A DNA stretch of 64,000 nt from Pegea sp. RAD2-039 (lineage: Eukaryota; Chordata; Thaliacea; Salpida; Salpidae), in the NCBI GenBank assembly GCA_034620365.1, contig JAQGEQ010000175.1, forward strand, positions 992,001 through 1,056,000. Reading direction: 5' to 3'. Shown here one piece after another: positions 23,307 to 36,100 of the stretch. Position 1 is the first letter of the stretch. Each line of letters starts with the position of its first letter. The notes beneath the pieces were generated by a model, which was given only the letters and a program-made list of their open reading frames with translations, was not told the origin of the DNA and made no database searches. Position numbers and translations under genes: made by a program.

Positions 23307-26300
23307 CCATTCTCTGATCATTTTTAGCACCGTCCCAGAATCAATTGTCTCATTTATATCTCTAATTTATTATTTCAAATGAAGCTTCAGCAACTGATTT
23401 AGTATAATAAAACTTAGCTGTATCAATTTAGGTGTTTAGAAATCATTGTACCAAAGATTAAATTTTCTAAACAATCTTTTATATAAAATCCTACTTTAAA
23501 TGACAAACTTTTCTTTAAAATCTAGATGAATTTTATTTAGACATTTTTGAAAATATTCTTATATTTGAATTTTATAAATATTTTTTTAATGAAATTGTTC
23601 AACAACTTAAAAACATATCTTAATTTTTGATTCAAATATCATTTTAAATAAAAGATATTAAGAACTTTGGTGATATCTACTTCAGAAATTACTCTTAAAA
23701 TAGCTTTCTCATTTTCCAATGACCTCTTAACTTAACATCAAAGATATCCCAGAATTTTACTTTTTTATAGATAGATATATTTTATGACCTAAATAAAAAT
23801 CTTGTAAAATATATAACAAGTATTTTTTTTCTGATTTTATCTTTTGAATTCCTTTTATAAATTGGAACAGCTGGAAAAGTATAGATAATATATTGATTTT
23901 CTTGCTTTATTTATTCAACTCGTGACTGTAGATGGCAATTTATACAGCTCTAAAAACAGATACAAAGAAATTGTAGAAAAATAAATATAAGGAAGCTCCA
24001 ATTACCACAGTTCAAAAAACTGTATAAATTTGAATAGTTATTACGGATTTTTATAAAATAAAAGATATTATGCAAAAAATCATCCAATCAACGTTTCATT
24101 CAAAGTAAATTAAAGTTAGCGTTACTGTTTATTATTAACTACTTCAAATATATTTTTTAACATATACCCACTCTTTAATTTTTAATATATTTGAAGTAAG
24201 ATTTTAAAGTATATATATTATTTTTCGAATATCATCATTAGGTAGAGATGAAAAAACAGATGAAATAGTTTTAGAAAGTCTTTTTAATTTTAGTTTCTTT
24301 TTTCAGTATTGTTTTTATTATGGTTTTCGATTTGTTAAAACCCTTATTTGTCAACAATGATTCATTCAAACCAAAAAATAAAATATTTGCTTTGTAAAAT
24401 TGTTCAAAAACTTTTTGCTAACATTAACTTAAGCAAAGTTCAGATGTCGGATTGAATCAGAGATTGATTTATTAGTTTACTAAAGATTTATCATTTATCA
24501 AACTCAAAAATAAACTCAATTTATAAATCTATCTCCTTATAAATTAAAAGATGTTTTTGTTTAAAAGATGAAGATTTGTCAAATTAGTTGAATAAATGGA
24601 ACAAAATGAAACTGTCAGCATTAGATGCTTGTCATGTTAGTGTTATACCACATAAACTTCTATCAGATCGTTTAAACCATCATTAAGTCTGGAGTTAAGT
24701 GGCTTGTAAGCTCTTAAATCCGATGTGGTAGCATCTAGAACCTTTGCGGTACAAATCATGGAATGGAACAGAAAGTGTTGACATTTTTATAGTTTGCACT
24801 ACAAAAACGTTATGAAACTCTTTAGATAGACCTAAGAAATGAATTATCAGTTTGATATGAGTCTCAAACGAAGTTAAGAGGCTTCTAAGATGTTGATCAA
24901 TTTATTTAAAATGAACAAGCATGTAAGGAATATCTTTTTTAATCTTAAAGTCTGGAAAAGATAAACTAAAAAGCTCTTTTGTAAATGGATACTTCTTGAA
25001 TATCTATGAGCTGAGTCTGAATCAAACTGAATCAAAATATGTGTTCGGATTGACTGGAAGTAGTTATGAAAAGCAGATTTGTTGAATATATGCAGACTAA
25101 TTAGTTACTGAAAAGTAATAACAAATTTAATACATTAATTTTTGATTCAAAAAATAATTAAAAAGTATTTAATGAGCAAAGTATAAGAATTTTCATGTTT
25201 AATTGAAAATAAAGTTTAACCATATAATGACGTAATCTTATTTTCAATTCAAATTTGGCAAAGAATATTTCTAAACAAGTACTAAGTTGAACTTAGCTTT
25301 ACACAACAATTTGTCTATTCAAATGAACTCTCTTGTACCATCTTAACCCAATTCATCAATGGTATTAACAACTTCTATAAACACTTCTGTTACTTTAGGA
25401 ATAGTAACGTTTCTCTTTTTCTAAACTTCATTTGAAACTTTTAATTAGCGATTAATCAAATTGATTCAGGTTAGTCAAATGATATTTTAGTTTCAACAAT
25501 GGTTATGTTGTATAAATTAGTTAGTATATATTGGCAGATTGTTATACTAATAGTCAGAAAACGGGCTGATTAAAAAACAACTGTTTTGTTTGAGTTTGAA
25601 ACTGAAGATAAAAATAATTTCTATCTACAAAAGTATTTTTAAAAGCTTTTAACTGGTTATGGAAGTCTACAGTAACAATAAAATGAGCTTATTAAAAATT
25701 TGAAAATTGTTTTTAAAATTGTTTTTATTTTATGTATTTATTAAAAGAATTAAAAAAATTAAGATGTTTTGATTAATACAAAAAGCAACTATTATTTAAA
25801 AAGCTCAACAAGTTATTGACTCATTACTAAATAATTGTGAAAATAAAATTCCAGTTTTTATCAAAACTGATTCCTTTCAAAATAATATTGATTCAAATAT
25901 AAACAGGTTAAACAAAGTCTGTTGATCTAGTAATAATTCACTTTGTGTAATCACGAAGTTAGGTAAAATACACTTTTGCTCTTAAAAGTCAAATAATTTA
26001 CTTGTTACTCAGCAGAACGTTTTCATGAAGTTTTCTTTTCTATTTGAAATTAATTTTTCATCAGATTAAAGTTTAACTTTTACTAAAGTGGAAGTCAAAG
26101 TAATTCCAGAAGAAATGGTACAATTTGAACAAGTTTAATATACATGTTAAGGAAATAACTGCTATAATATGGTGTCTTAAACATTAAAAAACAGAAAAAT
26201 AGTATTTATATGTAAAAAAATTAAATAGAGAAGTTATAATGACTATCAATGCAGAAAAGTATGCATTAATATAGCTAGAAATAATTCACAGAAATTCCAA

Positions 26301-27142
26301 ATTTTTGGACAAAATTGTCTTGATGCTAACATTATCTCAGGAGACATTTCCATAATTAACATAATGACAATAATTTCTCGCTTATGACTAAGTCACTATC
26401 ACTTAATTCAAATTTAATAAGATATTTGCTGTGCCAAATTGTGCTTTATAAAAGGGTTAAAAGTTTAATAAATTACAACTATCTATTAATACAAAATTTA
26501 TAAATTAGAAATCTGATTTCATATGATTAAATCTTTTTATTTTCTTCTTGATGAAGAAATCCTTCTTCATAATTTTGAATCTAAATTGTGCTTTGAATCG
26601 TTTTATCTACACACGTTTTAAAAAAAATTTTCTAAAAAGCTCTTTATTTATTATATAATTCTATTATGATTTTATAAATTTGGATTATTGATGTCTAAGT
26701 TAAAATATTATGTTTAAAAGAATCATACAAATAAAAATATGTTTCAATAATTGGTATAAATGAATCAATATAAGATGAAATATTAAAAAATATTTAAGTA
26801 TTAATGCCAACAATATAACAAGACTTAAAACTAATAATTGTTAAGAGATCTTATTACAACCTGACAAATTTTATTAACAGAATTGATTTTCTTAGATAAT
26901 ATTGTACATTGATACCTAAAGTAATAAATTTGAAAAATAAAGCAAGTTTTATTGCTAGATACAGTTCATTTTTTTATATTAGTAAATTTTATATAATTTT
27001 AAAAGTTTGAAATTCAGTGTTACTATATATTTTACTTTGATGACTTTGTTCATTTCTTAATCATTATTAGAAGTGCGATTCAGTTTCAGCAATAAAGAGT
27101 GTATACTACTTAAAATTTTTATCAGAATCATCATTAAAATAG

Positions 27143-27323
27143 GTGTTTTGCTGCAAAGTTTTATTGGGCTGGTCTTGTTGGTTGTGGTCGTATTACAGCT
27201 CAAAGTGGTCAACCAATGGAACTAAATTTAATGCTTTACTTGGTCGCAAATCAAAGTTATTATCTCGCTGCAAGACATGCACATAAAGATCATTTAAAGC
27301 AAAGAGTTATTTTTTTTAAATAA
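27143..27323 (+). other. Coding-like orphan segment, possible exon
   Basis: A 60-codon open stretch begins after an AG acceptor-like site (AAAATAG) and ends at TAA. Its translation is unlike AT-driven noise: it includes WAGLVGCGRITAQSGQPMEL and YYLAARHAHKDHLKQR, with Trp, Gly, His and Arg rich enough to suggest selection on protein. I do not recognise the family, and no partner exon or start was found nearby. It may be the last exon of an unseen gene, a captured gene fragment or a processed relic. Confidence 0.35.
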
Positions 27324-28306
27324 AAAAATATCATTTTAGAAATGCTGATAAATTGTAAGAAATATTTGAACGCTTGTGTCTATTTATAAAGGTTTTAATG
27401 ATTGGTTTTTAAAATATTTTTGCTTTTTTTGTAAACTAACAAACTTAAAATAAAAAATTACCGGTAGAAGGCACTATTGCGCAGGGTTAAAGTATCATGT
27501 TTTTGCAAAAACCATTCTGCAATTTAAGAAATGATTCGAATTCCTACTCATCTTACAAAACTAAAAAATGACAATAAATATACATCTTAATATTTTTCAT
27601 ATTATGATATCCATTAATAAATTATTTTTGTAGATAGTATATATACAGATACATTTGAATTTTTCATCAAAATAATTAATAATTGAAATTGTTAAATTAA
27701 GTTATTTAAAACAAAAACAAAATTATTTGATTAAAAACAGATTTTAAACGATTTAGAAAGAATAAATTTTATTTTTATTTAAAATAATATTCGCAACAAA
27801 AGATTATATTCAAAATTATTCGCTTCAACAAAATATAAAACATCAAAATAAATGTTTTAACTATTTTGAAGGAAAAAAAAATTGTTATTTGGGTTAAGTT
27901 GAAGAAACCAAAATTGCAAATAACTTAGAAAATAAATAGGCTTTACGACTTTAGATGTTCAAATATTACGAATATCTTTGGTATATGTAATAGTTGATCT
28001 TAAGATAAACACAAGCCAACAATATACAACAAAAAACCCAATTGTTTTGTGATCTAAATTTTAAATGAAATTATTTGCTTACATTTGAAATAAATAAACT
28101 TTTAGGACAATAATAAAAGCATCTCCAATTACCAAGATGGTTCTTAGGATTTTAAAACAATCAAGATGATTATTAAAAGCCTAATGACAAAAGCAGTATA
28201 GTAGAATAAAAATAATTTTTTGCTACCAAATTACTGATTGTGGACATGTGCATCTGTACAGCATACTCAAAGTTTGATTTCTGTCGATTAAGTTTTGGTA
28301 GTTGAT

Positions 28307-28360
28307 CGTGGGAAAGTAGGGGGTTGAGTTAGCTATTGGCAGCTGTTGAGCGCATGGGAA
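28307..28360 (+). promoter_or_regulatory. Su(H)/CSL and proneural E-box cluster
   Basis: CGTGGGAA (28307-28314), GCAGCTGT (28339-28346) and ATGGGAA (28354-28360) lie within 54 bp on one strand. The first is an optimal Su(H)/CSL site, the second an exact proneural A-box (GCAGSTGK), the third a weaker RTGRGAR CSL site. The local sequence to about 28450 is GC-richer than its surroundings. It is 4 kb upstream of the second HLH gene and 8.4 kb downstream of the first. Confidence 0.45.
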
Positions 28361-31130
28361 ACTACGCTGTTCGAGAGAAACGCACGCTTCGTACTCGAAA
28401 ATACGTACTTGTTTTCGTCACTTGCTTTTCGTGCTAGAGCTGGTTTATTGCGCTGAAATTTTTTCTTCCATAATTTCTCGTTTGAGGTCATTGTAGTTGG
28501 TGGTTGAGCTTTTAGTAATTTTTTGTATGTTTGTTTAACTTTTTGTTTCTTTTCTGCAACTACTGTTTTCAAACTGATGACTCAACTAAAGTGAATTCAT
28601 CTTACATTCATAAAAATATTTCACTATTTCCCGAATTTCCTTCAAATACTATCCAGTTTAAATCACTTCAAGCCAACAAACAGTTTTCTTTTTCTAATAT
28701 TTTAGCAATTCCAATAAATTATAAACTTTTTAAAAACTAAAATGCTTTCTCTGAACAATTTTCAAGATTAGTTTTTAGTTTAGTAAATATTCTATTTATT
28801 AAAAACTCATGCACTAGGTTTTAATAGAAGCAAAACCTATAGCTTTGCTATTTTATAAAAAAACGTTTTTAATTATATAAATTTCTGTTGAAGAGTGAAC
28901 GATTATAAAACTACAATTGCTTCCAGCTGTAAGTGTTTCGACTACTAAATTTGGTAAAAATATTTTAAGTAGTTCAACATTTTTTTAGTTTATGATTCTG
29001 TGTGACTTATTGCATAGAACTGTTAGAATTATTCCGAGTTGAAAACAATTTTTGTTTTTATCAAATTCTTGATAGTGTTGATAATTTTTCAGTAATTAAT
29101 TTACAAATAAATTAAACTTTCATTCCATTCTAGTTTCTATTACCAAACCTTTTTTTAACCTTTTTAAAATTCCCGATTTTTAGTTTTAAAATTAAATTTA
29201 TACTTGTCAGCATGTATAATAAAATAGATCTTGTTTAAGCAAACAAAGTTTTGTTGCAATAATCCTACATATTATCATATGTAAGTAAACAGCAGTTGAT
29301 GAACTATCCAAACATTTTAGAGGTTATTAAGGGCTGAAAGTATAAAAAATAAAGCGCAAAAAACTGGCCATGAAGTCATTTCAAACTTATTCGAATAAAA
29401 TAACTGAAAAAAACATCCATCTCTTAAGGCAGGTTTAGACAAGTCTCAGAAAATACTTCGTTCCAGAATTTTTTGAAATTTAAAGAGAAAACAAACAAAA
29501 GCTAACGTTGAAAACAAACAACAAGTCTTTGTCTTCTAAATTTTAACTTTAAGTTTAAAAAACTCCATTTGCAACTGAACAGAATTTTATAATTTTAATA
29601 CAGAAGATGTGATCAGATTAAAATATTTTGGTGACAAAATAAACATAAGCTTATTGCTTCGTTTTACCATCAATGTATTTATATACAAGCTAAAAATAAA
29701 GCCTTCCTGTATACTCAAAACAAGGAAATATTTTGTTGGATTTGAAAATTGATTATAAAAGATTAAACCAACGTAATCATTTGTTGCCTACTCAAAAATG
29801 AACACCCAAGAATAATTTTAGAATAATCTATGTTGACAGTATTTATATCTGGTGTACAACTTTTTTGGGTTAATTTTATTAACTAATTTTTATAAAATCA
29901 AATTAAAGCTTGTAATTTTGGAGGAAAAACATGAAACTTTATTCAAAAATTTTTGCACTTTTTATTTTCTATGATAAACTTTATTTGATATTGACTTCAA
30001 AACAAGTTAAGCTGGTTTGCACAAAGTGAATTTCTTGATATAAACTTGATAAAGAATCTTTAGAATATTAAACATTACGGCTCGTTTCAAGTTTAAATTG
30101 ATTTTTTTTCAAACAATTCAAAAAATATAACTAAAATGCCTACAGATATCAAACAACTTATCAAATACTTGTTTGTGTGATGCTGCAAGTTGAACAAAAT
30201 TTTGCTTAAATTGACTCTGAGTTTTGAATGCACTTTGTATGATAAATAAAAGATGATTTTTATCACCATTTCTTCTATAAAACTGGTTTCATTTTTTATG
30301 AAACTCATAAAAATGCAATTTGAAATGCTATCTAAGATGTACCACATTTAAATTCTTTTGAAAAAAGATTTTAAATAAATTACTCCATGATAAAAATTTA
30401 TATATTTTCTTATAAATATTACTTGCAAAAATATGTTGCTCATTACACTTAAATAATTTGATCAAAAAAATAAAAGATAAATCGGAAAACATGTTACAAT
30501 AACATTTTATTTTCTACAATCACAAATAAAGAGCAGCAATAGACTTTTTGTTATTTTGCGTCATTTATTTTTGATAATTTTGTATTACTTGGTCAAATTT
30601 CATATTTAAAATAGGTTCATTGAATATAAAAAAGTTATAATAATATTTTTAAGGTATCAAAAGACAAATTGAAATCGAATAAATTTGATCTCAGCAACTT
30701 ATATAAAACGACTCACAAAAGTAAGGGTCGTAAATTGTATCTTTAAATGACTAAATCATTACATCTTTCAATAAACTGCTTCTTCTTCTTTTATAGTAAT
30801 TACATAAATGGTGTATTAGATACAATTGAGCTAAAACACAAATTTGTAATTTAATGAAATGATAACTTAGTTTAACACAACCAAAACTGATCTGAAAATA
30901 AGCTTCAAGTTATAAATAAAGTTTCTGAATTTGTGAGCATCAAAGCAATTTTGAGAAGGTATCATTTCCTAAAGTAGATATCAAAGCGGCCTCAGTATTT
31001 ACACGAAGTTTTCGGCAATCAGAACTTTTTCAAACATTTAATGGTTTCTATTAGATGGTTTTTAACCAGTTGTTTCGAAAAACAAGATTTTTGTGGTCAA
31101 TTAACAATGTTAAGTTAAATTTGAAACCAC

Positions 31131-31400
31131 CCGCGCTAGAGGCATTACATATTGTGACGTCATGTACACACACGTGCAAACGTTTCCCGATGACATGGGA
31201 GTTGAGCAATCCGTCAAACTAACCGACGTAACATAATCGACAAGCCAATCACTAAGTTCTCACAGGCTAGCCATCTGCCGAGAAGGTGATGACGTCACAC
31301 TCAATTCGTGGTCGCCGCTTCACGTGGAAGACATACTCGAGAAGACACTCTATCAGTAGTAGAGTTGTTCCCGCCAAATAACAGGAACAATCTTCTGTTT
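31131..31400 (+). promoter_or_regulatory. GC-richer promoter-like block upstream of second HLH gene
   Basis: A 270-bp block of raised GC holds two full palindromic CRE sites TGACGTCA (31155-31162 and 31290-31297). It also holds a CCAAT box (31245-31249), CACGTG boxes (31171 and 31321), a CSL-type TTCTCACA (31257-31264) and the E2F-type site TTCCCGCCAAA (31368-31378). This mix is typical of a promoter of a growth-controlled gene. The second HLH gene starts 1 kb downstream, so a promoter followed by a 5' UTR intron is a reasonable inference; a TSS was not identified. Confidence 0.5.
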
Positions 31401-32362
31401 GCCAGCTTGATGTGGTTGGTATGGTGTTTAATTAAATAGCGGTAGGTGGCATTACCAATAGTTTCTCATGACAGCTTGTGAAAAAGCCAAATTATCTTCC
31501 TTGTTTTTATGTTTATTGAAAGGTTTAACTTTGAAGTTTAGATCTTATGTTGTTTTTATGAACCTTTCCACGATTGAAGTTATTAAAGAGCGATTTTAAA
31601 GCAAATCTTAAATAGTTTTTTTAATTCTTCTTCTTTTCAATTCATAATATTTTTCATAAAAGTCCTGAAAAAGTTGTTGTAATTTTATCAAGTTTTTTAA
31701 TACATCTTATTATAATTGTAAATGAACTTGTTTGATTGCGCGACAGATTTTTTTAGATATAATTTATATTTAAAAACATAAATCTTATAAAGTTATTTTT
31801 CAAAACTTTTCTATTAAATTTCTTTAAGATTTTGAATTTAAAAGATCAAAGTTTATAATTTAGCTTGTTAAATATTGATAAGATTTTTGTGACATTAATT
31901 TATTTTACATCTTGAAATACATAACCTACAATAATGCTTAATTAGAAAATACTTTTTTTTAATAATATTATAAGAATATTAGCAAATAATTTTGTTTGTT
32001 GATAAAAACAAGGTTGTCCACGTGGTTTAAATTATTAAACAGTTGTAAGATATAAAAGATTAATGTAGAATATAAATTATTAAAATTTACTTGTAGGTTA
32101 AACCAGCAGAATAAATTATTAATATGACAGATTTAATCATTCTTAAATCAATAAAAGTTATATTATTAATCATCTAAAAAACGTAGTAAGTATTATAGGA
32201 AATTTTCACTACTTTCATAAACCACAATTTGTTGACAAAAAAAAAAGAAAAAAGTTTGTCTTCTTCTCTCGTTTAACTGTAAGGTTTTATTAACTTCTTG
32301 CTACTTTTCAAAGCCTTATAACTCTACTTTGACTCGTAACAATCACATCAACAGCAGCAAGA

Positions 32363-32895
32363 ATGGTTCAGAATACTTGTCTCGAAGAATTAAAGCCGCT
32401 TAAAAATTCGAGATGCTTTTTATCTCAACCTTCAAGGAGACGAAGAAATCGTATACAGCAAAGACGTAGGCTACAGTATAAAGCTACAAAAGAAACAGAA
32501 AAAAAGGAAGAAATGAGGTATTAGACATTTTTTAATTATTTATTTCCTATTTAAACCGAAATCTATAAAGAAATTTATAAGCAATTACAGTTAATTGACT
32601 TTTTTAAATATTTATTTAACGCTTGCAGCTGTATAGTTGACTTTTTCGTTTGTACAGGTGCTTATACTCTGAGCTTGGAGCAGTTATACCTTCATGTAAA
32701 AATCAACCAACCACATCAGGCATCGATGTAGTTTTAAAAGCTGTCGATTATATCAATCAACTTCATCAACGAGTTGCAGCAGAACATGGAGTGATTGCTC
32801 TACAAGAAATTCAACAAAACGCCAGAAAGGTTGTGTTGCAACAGCTGAAAAAGATGAGTGGAGACACAAAACAGGTGAATACAAGTGTTAGATAA
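32363..32895 (+). CDS. Second Id-like helix-loop-helix protein, two coding exons
   Basis: Exons 32363-32517 and 32658-32895 join in phase 2 (donor AG|gtatta, acceptor tgtacag) to give 130 residues. The HLH runs from about residue 50 to 92: helix 1 around CLYSELGAVIP, loop SCKNQPTTS, helix 2 around VLKAVDYINQLHQRV, with the DYI..L signature shared with the gene at 19.7 kb. The run directly before helix 1 (TKETEKKEEM) is not a canonical DNA-binding basic region. An Arg-rich patch (RRRRNRIQQRRR, residues 25-36) lies further upstream and could be a nuclear signal. It is therefore most likely a second Id-type dominant-negative HLH protein, but a divergent bHLH factor is possible. The intron inside helix 1 differs from the intronless-CDS neighbour. 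Poly(A) signal at 32976-32981. Confidence 0.75.
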
Positions 32896-33116
32896 ACATA
32901 CTTGAAGATTCTTTTTATTTTATTACCAACTTCCTGAAAATCATTTAAGATAACCTTCTAAGATATTTTGTTTTTAATAAAAAAACAAAATTGTTACTTT
33001 GTTTCAATTTACTTACAACTAGTTAAAAGTTACTTTCACCGGTTGCTTACCGGGGATTTTTTTCAATTGTTATCATTTACTTGTAGACTGAAACTGAACG
33101 AGAAAACTCGACTTCA
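32875..33116 (+). other. Possible alternative 3' splice form of second HLH gene
   Basis: In the last exon a phase-0 donor-like CAG|gtgaat follows codon Gln at 32872-32874. An acceptor (ttacttgtag, ending at 33086) leads to an in-frame tail TETERENSTS and a stop at 33117-33119. Reading through instead gives the tail VNTSVR. Two C-termini made by using or keeping a terminal intron are known for vertebrate Id1. The donor is weak, so this is a suggestion only. Confidence 0.3.
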
Positions 33117-33119
33117 TGA

Positions 33120-36100
33120 AAAATCTGCAAGTGACTTAAACGTCACAATAAAATGCTGTTGCCTGGCTTCAGTATTGTCTGTATTTCATCTGCCTTGGTC
33201 TGCAAAACAGCGAATGAAACGTCACATGTGATGAAGATCAGAACATAAGCGCCTGTTACAAAGAGCTATTAGGTTTTTGGTGGAGGTACATAACAAGGAA
33301 AATCGGTAAAATATCCTTCTGCACTAAAGAGAAGCTGTTTTAGATAAATCCTTTCAACTTTATTTTTCTTTTCGATTTATATTTGAATTATTGGAGATTG
33401 CAGAGACAATTTTTAATATTTTACCCATCATCTAATCACAATTGTGCCTTTTTTATTTATGCTGATATCATTTTGCTGATTTTTTTATGTTTTTCTTTTT
33501 TTGATGTTATTAAACTGAACAAAAATGGCCATATTGTGTTATGGTTTTTTTACAAAATATTTTTCAGTTGAATTAGTTATGTACAAATTTATTAGATTCA
33601 AAAAGAAATTAAACACTTTTAAAGAAAACTACTATCGTACACAACCTTTTATCAAACTGATATTTAAAAACATATACTTTCATATTATCAAACGGCTATT
33701 CAATACAAACCAATTTTTGTAAATTTTTCTCATGCATTTGAAATAAAAAGTAATTTCAATTTTAAGTGATTGATTTATTGCTTTAAAAGAAATTTCTTTC
33801 TGATCTATTTCATAAAATCAAATAATTTCTGTTAGCATGTAATTTTTCAAGGCTTTTAACTTATTACAGATGGCTTATACAATTACAAAGGCTTATTTTC
33901 AGAAGCAACTGATATTTTACTTTAAATAAAATACGGTGAATAATAAAAAATACTTTACTAGCTTAAGTGTAATTTAAATTTTTAACATTAAAATATTTTA
34001 CAGAAATATATTTCTATAATGCTCAAGTAAATAGACAACAAAACTAAATTATTTGCATGCTTTTGACATATATCAGTTTTTATATTTGTCATAAATTGCT
34101 TAATATTTCAGCTGTTTGGATAAAACTTGACTGTTAAGTGTTGTTATTCAACTGTAATTCACATTAAGTTTGTCGTCAGCTGCTTTATAGATCATAATTT
34201 TCAAACATTATCAGCCATTGGGTAATAACAGAGTATTTTTCTACAATTCAAGATGTGTCTTGAATTTTTAATGCACAAGTAATAAGAATATAATTTCAAA
34301 ATATAGAACAATAAACAACTTAAGTAACACTAAACTAATATATTCATTAAATATCCTTGAAAAAATATCGTATGATGTTATCTGAAATATCACGTGTAAT
34401 CTTTCCTCTAAAAAATAACTGCCACTTGAGTATTCAATAACGAAAAGTTTGTTCTAGTGATGACGTAAGCTCTTAGGGTCTGAAAACTGTTGAACAAATT
34501 GAATCTGACAAAAAAACGTTTATTAATCACACAGTGCTAAATACACAAAATTTGTTGAACTTACAAAGTTTCCTGCCACCACAGAATACTTAAAGTTGTT
34601 ACGAAATAATATAGAAATAACTTTTTTTCTGTTTGTATAAAGTTTTAAAAGCTTCCTAAACTCTATTTCATAATAGTAATACCTTTTGTTAAAGTGGGTC
34701 TTCACGATCTTTGTTGATTTGTTCCCGACTCTTTCAAACTTTTTGAAAGAAATTCTCTAAAATAAATAACGTTTTATTTTCAATTTTTATTTTATCTTTT
34801 GGTTAAATTAAATACTTTTAGTTCAAATTTGTAAAATACAATTTATTTTTGATCATTTTTAGTTTAACTACAATTACCATACATTATTATAATTTGTTTA
34901 CGATATAATTTATCTTATAGTTAATCTTGTGAAACTAAAATAAAATAAAGAATAATTTCTTTTTAAACTTTGTTCAAATCTTAAGCCATGCAATCATTAA
35001 GAAGTCTTCTAAAACAATTTTCTGGGATTTAAATGGATTTATATCTGATTAAAATAGTTACAAAGTAATTTCTGCAGCAATTCATAAAACAAAATTTGAA
35101 ATTTTTAGATTAGTTTAAAAAAAATTAGTTTTTATAACTTGAATAATAAAATAGAATTATATAAGCCAAACCTTTATCATAACTAAATTAATTATTTTGA
35201 TATTAGTGGTAACAACAAATGCAAAGAATTCATAAATAAATCAGTTCACTTTATTAATTTTTGAAATTTTACATAAAATATTTGATAAATAAAATGCTTA
35301 CGGTATATGTAAAAAGTTATCATAATTTTTCATCAATATATATCAGATTTCTTTTTAGTAGATAGCTTTTAAGTCTATATAGTTTTATTTCTACATAATA
35401 TCAAAATGGCTCAGCTTACACTTTTCAAAACTCTTTTTATCTTTTTATAAGGTTCTCATTCAATTTTCATAATTTATATTTTTGATGATTTAATTTAATG
35501 AAATTAATAAGATTTTGTTAAATAATATGAACTTTCGTAATGACTTTAAAAAAATAAATTGTAGTAAAAGAAGTTTTAGAAATTAATGATCAAAAATTAA
35601 ACTTGTACCATAAAAAAAAGAATTTATTTACTTTACCGGCTAAAATGATTTAGCAAAATTTATTTAAATTGTAAACTGTTGAATTTAAAATTTTTGTATG
35701 AATGAAAAGTTGTAACCATTTTATTTAACTACTTTGGTAAATTAGTTTTAAAAATCTCCATTTAGTTTGTTTTAAAAGAAACAACAAATTTAAACATTAC
35801 TTAACGAAAAAAATGATTAGAAATACATTATGATCAGCAGTTACCAAAGTAATTGCTAATTATAATTTAATCTTCCAATCTTAATTAACATATCAACAAG
35901 TCTTATGCAAAATAGCAGCACTGAATAAAAAATATTAATTTATAAATAATCAAATTTTTTTTATCAATCTTATGATAACTTCATTGAACAACTAAATATG
36001 TTGTTTGTAAGATTGTTATACTTTTACAAAACATTATTTTGATTTACTTTCAGGGTGATAAAATGTTGTAGAACTTTTTTGAAAATTGTCAAATATTTAA

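Larger units (their letters stand above)
20395..31130. other. Intergenic stretch between the two Id-type genes
   Basis: About 10.7 kb with no supported gene. It holds a minus-strand BMP module at 21281-21307 and CSL/E-box clusters at 23130-23306 and 28307-28360. CAGCTG boxes lie at 20518, 21411, 22508, 23868 and 28924. A coding-like orphan segment is at 27143-27323. The patch 24600-25030 is slightly less AT-rich but shows no motif I recognise. Confidence 0.55.

Noticed and set aside
28333-28572. 79-codon Lys-rich minus-strand frame
   Set aside because: It lacks an ATG at its start (TTG), overlaps the CSL/A-box cluster and another frame on the opposite strand, and matches no family I know. 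A small peptide cannot be excluded.
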